A stretch of DNA of 64,000 nt from Cedecea lapagei (GTDB lineage: Bacteria; Pseudomonadota; Gammaproteobacteria; Enterobacterales; Enterobacteriaceae). Under the pieces are notes generated by a model. It ran no database searches and was not told the DNA's origin. It worked only from the letters and a program-made list of their open reading frames with translations. Positions 16,689-24,245 of the stretch are shown here, one piece after another (within the stretch, counting starts at the first letter, position 1; the number at the start of each line of letters is the position of its first letter). The position numbers and the translations under genes are program-made. The stretch is from the NCBI RefSeq assembly GCF_900635955.1, contig NZ_LR134201.1:3038001-3102000 (forward strand). The letters are read 5' to 3'.

Positions 16689-19181
16689 ATGAAAAATAAA
16701 CAGGTGATAACCCACACTTTGCAGCGAATCAGCCGCCGCCGTTTTTTGACCGGCGCCGCTGCATTGGCAAGTCTCCCTTTGCTGTCCGGAATTTGGCCCA
16801 AAACGGCGCTGGCGGAGGCTATTACTCAGGCGCTGCCGCAGTTCAGTGCGCTACGCCAGGCGCAGAAAGGTATTCTTACCGGAGCACACTGGGGAGCCTT
16901 TGAAGCTATAGTTGAAAATGGCCGTATGGTCGACGTCAAACCAGTGCAGGACGATCCTTCTCCCAACGAGCTAATCACCATGGCACCGCATCAGGTTCAC
17001 GCGCCAAACAGGGTTAAATATCCGTTGGTGCGCAAAAGCTGGCTGGAAGGCGGCGCGTTAAACGGTAAACCAGAGCTACGTGGGCAGGATGAATGGGTAC
17101 GTATCAGCTGGGACAAAGCCCTGACGCTGGTCAGCGAACAGATTGCTCGCCTGCAAAAAGAGCACGGCCCTCAGTCTATTTATGCGGGCTCTTATGGCTG
17201 GAAGAGCGTTGGCATCTTGCATAATAGCCGTACTCTACTTCATCGTCTGCTGAACTTGACCGGTGGTTTTTTAGATTACGCCGGAGATTACTCTACGGGC
17301 GCAGCACAGGTGATCATGTCGCACGTTGTAGGCTCAATGGAAGTCTATGAGCAACAAACCGCCTGGCCGGACGTCATCAACAACAGCGAGCTCGTTATAC
17401 TCTGGGGATGTAATCCTTCAGTAACGCTGCGCAACAGCTGGAACATTCCCGACCATGTGGGCCAGTCCGGTTTTGCGGCCCTGAAGAAAAAAGGAACCCG
17501 CCTGATCAGTATCGATCCGGTACAGAGCGATACCACGCGAGAGCTGAATGCCGAGTGGCTCGCCCCCCGGCCTTATACCGATAGCGCAATCATTATCGGC
17601 CTTGCCCATACCCTGCTGACGGAAAAACTACACAACACTGATTTTTTAACCACCTACACCGTCGGCTTTGAGAAGTTTGCCGACTACCTTAACGGTACTG
17701 AAGACGGGATAGTGAAAGACGCTGACTGGGCCGCGGCGATTAGTGGGATAGAGGCCGAAACGCTGCGTACTCTCGCCCGCGATATGGCAAAACACCGCAC
17801 CATGATCATGGGCGGCTGGGGTATCCAGCGCCAGCATCATGGTGAGCAACCCCACTGGCTGCTGGTCACGCTGGCGGCGATGCTAGGCCAGATTGGTCTA
17901 CCCGGCGGGGGATTTGGTTTCAGCTATCACTACTCCTCCGGCGGTAGCCCAACGGCTCGCGGCGGTATTTTAGCCGGGATATCGGCCGGCCTTGCGCCGA
18001 AAAAAGGTCCATCATCTATCCCGGTAGCGCGCATAGCGGACTGCCTGGCAAATCCGGGTAAAACGATTAACTTTAACGGCAGCCGGGTCACCTACCCCGA
18101 TGTGAAAATGGTTTATGTCGCCGGCGGCAATACATTCCACCAGCATCAGGATACGAATAACCTGATAAAAGCCTGGCAACGCCCGGAAACCATCGTAGTG
18201 AATGAACCGTACTGGACCGCAACGGCTAAATATGCGGACATCGTTCTCCCGGCGACAACCAGCTATGAACGTAACGATCTTGAGATGGGCGGAGACTACT
18301 CTCAGCTGTATGTCTTCCCAATGCACCAGTGTGTTCCCCCCCAGCATGAAGCCCGCAATGACTACGATATTTTTGCCGGACTGGCGGAAAAACTCGGTGT
18401 TTTAGCACAATACACCGAAGGTAAGGATGAGGCCCGATGGCTGAAAACGATGTATGACAACATGAAAGAACAGGCGCGTGCCGCCCGCGTTGCCCTGCCG
18501 CCGTTCGATATGTTCTGGGCATCAAATAATTACGTACGCTTCCCAATCCCCGAAGAGAATAAGCAGTGGGTAAGGTTCGCGGATTTCCGCGAGAATCCGC
18601 TCCTTAATCCGCTAGGGACACCTACGGGTAAGATTGAAATCTATTCAGACACTGTCGCCAAAATGAACTATGCCGACTGCCACGGGCTTCCCGGCTGGCT
18701 ACCGCCGCGTGAATGGTATCAAAGTCAGGAAGCGATTAAATATCCCCTGTCACTCAATACGGCCCATCCAATTAACCGACTGCACTCTCAGCTCGATAAT
18801 ACGCCGCTGCGGGCCAAATATGCCGTAGCCGATCGGGAAGCTATCTGGATCCATCCGGGAGATGCCCGCACGAGAAATATTACCGATGGCGATCTGGTCC
18901 GCGCCTTTAACGATCGCGGGCAAATCCTGGTCGGTGCAGTGGTAACAGAAAGGGTGCGTCCGGGCGTCGTTCGTATTAGCGAAGGTGCGTGGTTCGACCC
19001 TGCCGACCCGACCACTCCGGGCTCGATCTGTAAAAACGGGAATGTGAATTGCCTGACCTTCGATATAGGCTCATCCAGCCTGGCACAGGGAAACTGCGGC
19101 CAGATGGCACAGCTGGATATTGAGAAATACCGAGGTCCTGTCCCGCTAAATACTGCTCATGCGGTACCAACGGGCGCCTAA
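16689..19181 (+). CDS. torZ: DMSO/TMAO reductase-family molybdoenzyme, TorZ-like
   Basis: Periplasmic bis-molybdopterin-guanine-dinucleotide reductase of S- or N-oxides, fed by the cytochrome encoded just upstream. The 830 residues start with a Tat signal (SRRRFLTG, residues 15-22) and likely cleavage after ALA (40-42). The predicted molybdenum ligand is Ser202 in GDYSTGAAQVI. Tyr169 in GSYGWKS is the active-site tyrosine of DMSO reductase and TorZ; E. coli TorA lacks it. As in these periplasmic enzymes, no N-terminal iron-sulfur Cys motif is seen. Segments such as LVTLAAMLGQIGLPGGGFGF and YAVADREAIWIHPGDA resemble E. coli TorZ more than TorA. GGAG at 16677-16680 is the ribosome binding site, and a bidirectional terminator follows. 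Confidence 0.87.
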   Translation: MKNKQVITHTLQRISRRRFLTGAAALASLPLLSGIWPKTALAEAITQALPQFSALRQAQKGILTGAHWGAFEAIVENGRMVDVKPVQDDPSPNELITMAPHQVHAPNRVKYPLVRKSWLEGGALNGKPELRGQDEWVRISWDKALTLVSEQIARLQKEHGPQSIYAGSYGWKSVGILHNSRTLLHRLLNLTGGFLDYAGDYSTGAAQVIMSHVVGSMEVYEQQTAWPDVINNSELVILWGCNPSVTLRNSWNIPDHVGQSGFAALKKKGTRLISIDPVQSDTTRELNAEWLAPRPYTDSAIIIGLAHTLLTEKLHNTDFLTTYTVGFEKFADYLNGTEDGIVKDADWAAAISGIEAETLRTLARDMAKHRTMIMGGWGIQRQHHGEQPHWLLVTLAAMLGQIGLPGGGFGFSYHYSSGGSPTARGGILAGISAGLAPKKGPSSIPVARIADCLANPGKTINFNGSRVTYPDVKMVYVAGGNTFHQHQDTNNLIKAWQRPETIVVNEPYWTATAKYADIVLPATTSYERNDLEMGGDYSQLYVFPMHQCVPPQHEARNDYDIFAGLAEKLGVLAQYTEGKDEARWLKTMYDNMKEQARAARVALPPFDMFWASNNYVRFPIPEENKQWVRFADFRENPLLNPLGTPTGKIEIYSDTVAKMNYADCHGLPGWLPPREWYQSQEAIKYPLSLNTAHPINRLHSQLDNTPLRAKYAVADREAIWIHPGDARTRNITDGDLVRAFNDRGQILVGAVVTERVRPGVVRISEGAWFDPADPTTPGSICKNGNVNCLTFDIGSSSLAQGNCGQMAQLDIEKYRGPVPLNTAHAVPTGA

Positions 19182-19216
19182 AAAAATGGCTGCCTCTTTC
19201 GGGGCAGCCATTTTTT
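19181..19216. terminator. bidirectional terminator between torZ-like gene and kdsB
   Basis: AAAAAATGGCTGCC paired with GGCAGCCATTTTTT gives a strong stem with A and T runs on both sides, serving the convergent torZ-like and kdsB transcripts. Confidence 0.9.
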
Positions 19217-19229
19217 CCCATCACCGAGA

Positions 19230-19976
19230 TTAACGCATGGCGAGACGAACGCGCTCCAGATCTTCTGGGGTGTCCACCCCAATACTTGGGATGGCTTTCG
19301 CCACGGCAACGTGAATTTTCTCGCCGTTCCACAATACGCGCAGCTGCTCAAGCATTTCGATTTGCTCGAGCTGGCTAGGCTCCCAGCTGACATAGCGACG
19401 GATAAAGCCGGCGCGATAGCCATAAATACCGATGTGGCGCAGGAAGGTGTCGCCTATCTGTTCGCGGGAAGCGGCAAAACGTTCGCGATCCCATGGGATG
19501 GTAGCGCGTGAGAAATAGAGCGCGTAGCCCTGCGCATCCATGACCACCTTCACAGCATTCGGATTAAACGCCTCTTCCGCTGACTCAATGGGAACCGCCA
19601 GGGTCGCCATACCAGCTTTGCTGTTAGCGACGTTACTGGCAACCTGCTGGATAATGACCGGCGGGATCATCGGCTCATCACCCTGGACGTTCACGATGAC
19701 CGTGTCATCGCTGAAACCGCACTTCTCGATGACTTCCGCCAGACGCTCGGTGCCGGACTGATGGTCGGGGCTGGTCAGGCAAACTTCTCCGCCGGCCTCT
19801 TCGACAACGCGAGCAACGTCCGGGTGATCGGTCGCCACGATAATACGCTCAGCGCCGGACTCACGAGCGCGATCCAGCACGTGCAGGACCATCGCCCTAC
19901 CGTTAATCTCTTTTAATGGTTTACCCGGCAGGCGCGTGGACGCATAGCGTGCGGGAATAATGGCGACAAAACTCAT
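19230..19976 (-). CDS. kdsB: 3-deoxy-manno-octulosonate cytidylyltransferase KdsB
   Basis: Cytosolic CMP-KDO synthetase: activates KDO with CTP for transfer to lipid A by WaaA, an essential step in lipopolysaccharide core synthesis. At 248 residues it equals E. coli KdsB. The nucleotidyltransferase motif IPARYASTRLPGKPL lies at residues 7-21, and VNVQGDEPMIPP and SGTERLAEV are present. Its ATG overlaps the ycaR stop by four bases, so ycaR-kdsB are translationally coupled. It is convergent with the torYZ-like operon, which occupies the place where ycbJ would adjoin it in E. coli. Confidence 0.96.
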   Translation of the reverse strand: MSFVAIIPARYASTRLPGKPLKEINGRAMVLHVLDRARESGAERIIVATDHPDVARVVEEAGGEVCLTSPDHQSGTERLAEVIEKCGFSDDTVIVNVQGDEPMIPPVIIQQVASNVANSKAGMATLAVPIESAEEAFNPNAVKVVMDAQGYALYFSRATIPWDRERFAASREQIGDTFLRHIGIYGYRAGFIRRYVSWEPSQLEQIEMLEQLRVLWNGEKIHVAVAKAIPSIGVDTPEDLERVRLAMR

Positions 19977-20155
19977 GGGTTAGTCTCGTCCGAAGTCAGC
20001 GTGCGCGCCTCACTCTCCAGCAGAACCGGAATACCGTCACGCAGCGGGAAGGCCAGGCCATCAGGCTTACAGATAAGCTCTTGCTTTTCCTGGTTATAGT
20101 AGAGCTTGCCGTTACAGACCGGGCAGGCAATGATTTCAAGTAAACGACTTTCCAT
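19973..20155 (-). CDS. ycaR: YcaR, Trm112-like small protein
   Basis: A 60-residue UPF0434/Trm112-family protein with a short CPVC knuckle (CPVCNGKLYYN, from residue 11) and a further Cys near residue 29. Members are small zinc-ribbon-like domains; the enterobacterial role is not established. Same length as E. coli YcaR and the same position directly before kdsB, overlapping it by four bases. It follows ycaQ by 48 bases on the same strand. Confidence 0.9.
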   Translation of the reverse strand: MESRLLEIIACPVCNGKLYYNQEKQELICKPDGLAFPLRDGIPVLLESEARTLTSDETNP

Positions 20156-20203
20156 AATTACTCCAGATGAGTGCCATCAACGGCACCAGAATAGCATAAA
20201 CGG

Positions 20204-21436
20204 CTAGCTCGCCGGGGCCATTTCCCAGCCGCTTCCCCAGCTTTCTCGAAGTGCGGCTGGCAGAACGCCGAGGGTAAGCTGCGTCGCGGACTGCCAGCTT
20301 GCAAACTCGGTGAGTGCGCCGCGCAGTCCCGCTTGCAAAGCGTCGGTCACTTTTATGCCGTCTTCAAGATAGAGACTTATCACCTCAAGTACCCCCTGTT
20401 TACGGTGCATTTTGGCATCCATCCTGCCAACCAGGGCGCCTTTATACAGCAGCGGCAAAACAAAATAGCCATAGCGACGCTTTTCCGCCGGGGTGTAACA
20501 TTCGAGGCGATATGAGAAGTTAAACAGTACCTCAGCCCTTCGCCGATCCCACACCACCGGATCAAACGGCGACAGAACAGCGCTGTGGGTAGCCTTGAGC
20601 TGGTTTTGCTGCGCTTTCTCGAGCTGCGGCAACAGCGAATGATGCACCAGCATCTCACCCAGCTTATCCACCTGGACGCGAACGACATTGCCCGATAGCA
20701 GCCAGGTTTCAATCACGGGTTTTAAAGACAGGTTTTTCAGCCGGTAGTAATCCGCCAGCCATTCAGGGCGAAAGATCCCCAGGCTGCGGGCGCTGTTTTC
20801 CAGCATCAGCAGCTCTGCCTCGGTTTGCCCAACCAGGTGCAAGGCATCGTCCCAGTGCGGCATAACCCGGTGGGTTAAATCATAAACCCGCTGGAAGTTT
20901 CGCCGCTCGGTCACCATCACCTCTCCGGCGGTAAACAGCCCCTCCAGGTGTTTTTTCTGCGGCTTCCATTCCCACCAGCCGCTCGCGCCTTTGCGGGGAT
21001 GTTCAAAATCGGCGGAGCGAACCGGGCCATTTGCTTCGATATAAGCCAGCAGCTGTCTGATATCCTCCGCATGCTCACTCATCCACTCGGCGAGGTATTT
21101 CCAGCCCATATTTTCAGGGCTCAGCATTCGATGGCGGATGAGGGAAAAATCTTTCTTCGGCAGGAAACAGGCTTCATGGGCCCAGTATTCAATAAGCTCG
21201 CCGCTTGCCAGCGCCCCCTCCAGCCAGCCGGGTTCGAAGTGCCCAAGGCGGCTGAATAACACCAGATACGGGCTGCGGGCAACGATATTGATGGTGTCAA
21301 TCTGAAGCAGCGACATGCGGGAGATAGCGTCGGTAACGTCCGAGGGACGCGCCCGGCGGCGAGGCTTTTGCAGCAGCCCCTGGGCCGCAAGGTGCAGATT
21401 CCGGGCTGCTCGTAATGAAAGTTGCACAACGGTCAT
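20204..21436 (-). CDS. ycaQ: YcaQ (AlkX-type) DNA glycosylase, HTH_42 family
   Basis: DNA glycosylase of the HTH_42 family; E. coli YcaQ excises bulky N-alkyl adducts and unhooks interstrand cross-links. The chosen ATG at 21436 gives 410 residues, exactly the E. coli length; the open frame extends 29 codons further upstream without support. Visible features are RMSLLQIDTINIVARSPYLV, containing the QID catalytic-type motif, then YWAHEACFLP, HPRKGASGWWEWKP and LSPFDPVVWDRRRAE. It lies 43 bases downstream of lpxK, so it may be read from the msbA-lpxK transcript. Confidence 0.93.
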   Translation of the reverse strand: MTVVQLSLRAARNLHLAAQGLLQKPRRRARPSDVTDAISRMSLLQIDTINIVARSPYLVLFSRLGHFEPGWLEGALASGELIEYWAHEACFLPKKDFSLIRHRMLSPENMGWKYLAEWMSEHAEDIRQLLAYIEANGPVRSADFEHPRKGASGWWEWKPQKKHLEGLFTAGEVMVTERRNFQRVYDLTHRVMPHWDDALHLVGQTEAELLMLENSARSLGIFRPEWLADYYRLKNLSLKPVIETWLLSGNVVRVQVDKLGEMLVHHSLLPQLEKAQQNQLKATHSAVLSPFDPVVWDRRRAEVLFNFSYRLECYTPAEKRRYGYFVLPLLYKGALVGRMDAKMHRKQGVLEVISLYLEDGIKVTDALQAGLRGALTEFASWQSATQLTLGVLPAALRESWGSGWEMAPAS

Positions 21437-21479
21437 GGCACACCTGTGATCGACGAACAAATAACCGGCGCCGTCAGAA

Positions 21480-22463
21480 CTAACGCACCAGCCCCTGTAA
21501 CTCCTTGAGCAACCTATCAGCAAGTGGCGAAGCTAGCTGAGCGTCCACCGGCAGGTACCACCAGTTTGCATGCCCCGCGGCAAATGCACGGCATTTCACC
21601 GCATCCTTTTCCGTCATCAGCACCGTTTGTTCTGGTGACGCAATGTTCAGCATATCTTGTTCTGTAATAGCCTGATGATCGGCCAGCGCAACGGTTTTCA
21701 CCGGCGTGACGCCGGACTGTTCCAGCGTAGCAAAGAAACGCGGCGGATGACCGATACCGGCCATGGCCACAACGTTGGTGAAATCGGCCAGCGCGCGGCG
21801 CTCGCCGCTTAAAACATTGATAGCCAGTCCGGGTTCAAGACGCATGGCAATTTCACCGACCTGAGGTGCGCCGCCGTTAACGATAACGGCATCTACGCTG
21901 CGCAAACGCCCTGCTCTTTCACGCATTGGCCCTGCGGGTAGCCACCAGCCGTTGCCGAAACGGCGCACACCGTCGATAACAACGATCTCTTTATCGCGCG
22001 CCAGCGCGTAATGCTGCAGACCATCATCGGTGATAATCATTTGCGGAGCCGCAGACTGCAGCAGGGCCTTCACGGCCTCGCTACGCTTAGGGGCCACGGC
22101 GACGGGCGCGCCGGTACGCTGGAAGATAAGCACGGGCTCGTCCCCGGCTTCAGAAGGTGTTGTTTGTGCGTTGAGCACCAGTGGATAGGCCGCGGCTTTG
22201 CCACCGTAGCCGCGAGACACGACGCCAACGCGAACACCGCGCAGCTGCAGCTGCTCAACCAGCCAGATGACAACCGGCGTTTTTCCATTGCCGCCCGCCG
22301 TCAGGTTCCCCACCACAACGACCGGCACCGGAGCACGCCAGGCCTTACGTAAGCCGAGGCACCATGCCAGGCGAATCGCACCGCTGACCAGGCCATACAG
22401 CAAGGACAGCGGCAACAGCAGCACCCAGAGAGGCGATTTTCCCGACCAGATGCGCTCTATCAT
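21480..22463 (-). CDS. lpxK: tetraacyldisaccharide 4'-kinase LpxK
   Basis: Inner-membrane kinase that phosphorylates the 4' position of the tetraacyl disaccharide to form lipid IVA, the sixth step of the lipid A pathway. The 327 residues (E. coli 328) carry one N-terminal membrane segment (about 13-33) and the P-loop VVVVGNLTAGGNGKTPVVIW. Further on are MIITDDGLQHYALARDKEIVV, with the catalytic DDGLQH motif, and VLMTEKDAVKC near the C-terminus. Its ATG overlaps the msbA stop by four bases, coupling synthesis of lipid A to its flippase. Confidence 0.96.
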   Translation of the reverse strand: MIERIWSGKSPLWVLLLPLSLLYGLVSGAIRLAWCLGLRKAWRAPVPVVVVGNLTAGGNGKTPVVIWLVEQLQLRGVRVGVVSRGYGGKAAAYPLVLNAQTTPSEAGDEPVLIFQRTGAPVAVAPKRSEAVKALLQSAAPQMIITDDGLQHYALARDKEIVVIDGVRRFGNGWWLPAGPMRERAGRLRSVDAVIVNGGAPQVGEIAMRLEPGLAINVLSGERRALADFTNVVAMAGIGHPPRFFATLEQSGVTPVKTVALADHQAITEQDMLNIASPEQTVLMTEKDAVKCRAFAAGHANWWYLPVDAQLASPLADRLLKELQGLVR

Positions 22464-24208
22464 TCGCCAAATTGCATCTTATGCAGCTGGGCGTAGACAC
22501 CGCGATGCGCCAGCAGCTCCTGGTGAGGGCCACGTTCAACGATGCGGCCATCTTCCACCACCACGATCTCGTCTGCCTGTTCGATAGTAGACAGACGGTG
22601 GGCGATAACCAGCGAAGTACGGTTCTTTTGCAATTCGTCCAGAGCGGCCTGAATGGCGCGTTCTGACTCGGTATCAAGTGCGGAAGTCGCTTCGTCCAGA
22701 ATCAATATTGGGCTATCCCGCAGCAGAGCTCGGGCAATCGCGATACGCTGACGCTGGCCGCCGGAAAGCAGCACGCCATTTTCACCGATCATGGTATCAA
22801 GCCCGTTATCCATCTTACTGATGAAGTCCATGGCATAGGCCATACGCGCGGCCTTTTCAATGTCTTCGCGCGAGTACTGCTCGGTGCGTGCGTAGGCGAT
22901 GTTATTGGCGATAGTGTCGTTAAACAGGTGAACGTTCTGGGAGACCAGTGCAACCTGGTTACGCAGAGAAGCAAGGGTATAGTCGCGAATATCATGACCA
23001 TCAATCAGGATGTCGCCCTTTTCCTGCTCGTAGAAACGCGTGATCAGGCTGGCAATAGTCGACTTACCGGAACCTGAACGCCCAACCAGAGCAACGGTCT
23101 TGCCTGCCGGAATAGTCAGGTTGATGTCGCGCAGCGCTGGAACATCACGGCCTGGGTAGGTAAAGGTGACATTGCGGAATTCAACATCGCCTTTAGAACG
23201 TTCGATGACCTTTTTGCCGCTGTCTATTTCCTGCTCGGAATCGAGGATAGAGAACAGCGTCTGGCAGGCGGCCATCCCGCGCTGGAACTGAGCATTCACG
23301 TTAGTCAGCGATTTCAGCGGGCGCATCAGCGCAATCATTGAAGAGAAGACAACGGTGATCGTCCCCGCCGTGAGGGTTTCCATGACGCTTGGGAAACTGG
23401 CGGCATACAGCACGAAGGCCAAAGCAAACGAAGCGATAAGCTGGATGATCGGGTCGGAGATAGAGGAGGCCGAAACCAGCTTCATCCCCTGGTTACGCAT
23501 GCGGTTACTCACCTTGTCGAAGCGATCGGTTTCCACCTGCTGGCCGCCGAAGATAAGCACTTCTTTATGGCCCTTCAGCATCTGCTCGGCGCTGGTTGTC
23601 ACCTGCCCCATGGTGTTCTGCATGTTTTTACTGATGTTGCGGAAGCGCTTAGAAACGAAGCGAATAGCAAACGAGACGATCGGGGCCAGCACGATCAGGA
23701 TGACCGACAGCTGCCAGCTATACCAGAACATCAGCACAAACAGGCCAATGATAGAGGCGCCTTCACGCACCACGGTAATCAGCGCGCTGGAGGAGGAAGA
23801 GGCTACCTGCTCAGAATCATAGGTAATGCGCGACAGCAGCGTGCCCGTTGACTGCTGATCGAAGAAGGCGACCGGCATGCCCATCATATGGCTGAACAGG
23901 CGGCGGCGCATGTTCATCACCACCATGCCAGACACCCATGAGATACAGTAACTGGAGACATAGCTGGTGATGCCGCGCAGCACCATCAGGGCAATCACCG
24001 CCAGCGGCATCCACAGCAGCACTGACGAGTCCGTTTTACCAAAACCATCATCCAGTAATGGTTTAAGCAGCGAAAGCATATAGGTATCGCTCGCAGCATT
24101 AAGGATTAACGCTATCCCAGCCACAATCAGACCCGTTCTAAATGGGGAAATCATCGGCCAGAGCCGGCGGAAAGTCTGCCACGTGGAGAGATCTTTATCG
24201 TTCTGCAT
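22460..24208 (-). CDS. msbA: lipid A flippase MsbA
   Basis: Homodimeric ABC exporter of the inner membrane that flips core-lipid A to the periplasmic face. The 582 residues, from the ATG at 24208 (MQNDKDLSTWQTF), equal E. coli MsbA. A six-helix transmembrane domain fills about residues 20-320. The nucleotide-binding domain then shows Walker A GRSGSGKST, signature LLSGGQRQRIAIARAL, Walker B ILILDEATSALD and the switch His in VIAHRLST. The upstream start at 24271 would add 21 unrelated residues and was not used. Operon with lpxK; ycaI lies 37 bases upstream. Confidence 0.96.
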   Translation of the reverse strand: MQNDKDLSTWQTFRRLWPMISPFRTGLIVAGIALILNAASDTYMLSLLKPLLDDGFGKTDSSVLLWMPLAVIALMVLRGITSYVSSYCISWVSGMVVMNMRRRLFSHMMGMPVAFFDQQSTGTLLSRITYDSEQVASSSSSALITVVREGASIIGLFVLMFWYSWQLSVILIVLAPIVSFAIRFVSKRFRNISKNMQNTMGQVTTSAEQMLKGHKEVLIFGGQQVETDRFDKVSNRMRNQGMKLVSASSISDPIIQLIASFALAFVLYAASFPSVMETLTAGTITVVFSSMIALMRPLKSLTNVNAQFQRGMAACQTLFSILDSEQEIDSGKKVIERSKGDVEFRNVTFTYPGRDVPALRDINLTIPAGKTVALVGRSGSGKSTIASLITRFYEQEKGDILIDGHDIRDYTLASLRNQVALVSQNVHLFNDTIANNIAYARTEQYSREDIEKAARMAYAMDFISKMDNGLDTMIGENGVLLSGGQRQRIAIARALLRDSPILILDEATSALDTESERAIQAALDELQKNRTSLVIAHRLSTIEQADEIVVVEDGRIVERGPHQELLAHRGVYAQLHKMQFGE

Positions 24209-24245
24209 TAAGTCGAACCAGCCTTTTATGAAATAGCCGCATATT

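Noticed and set aside
15208..19217. torYZ-like pair as a recent mobile island
   Set aside because: No integrase, transposase, flanking repeat or tRNA target was found; codon use looks close to its neighbours.
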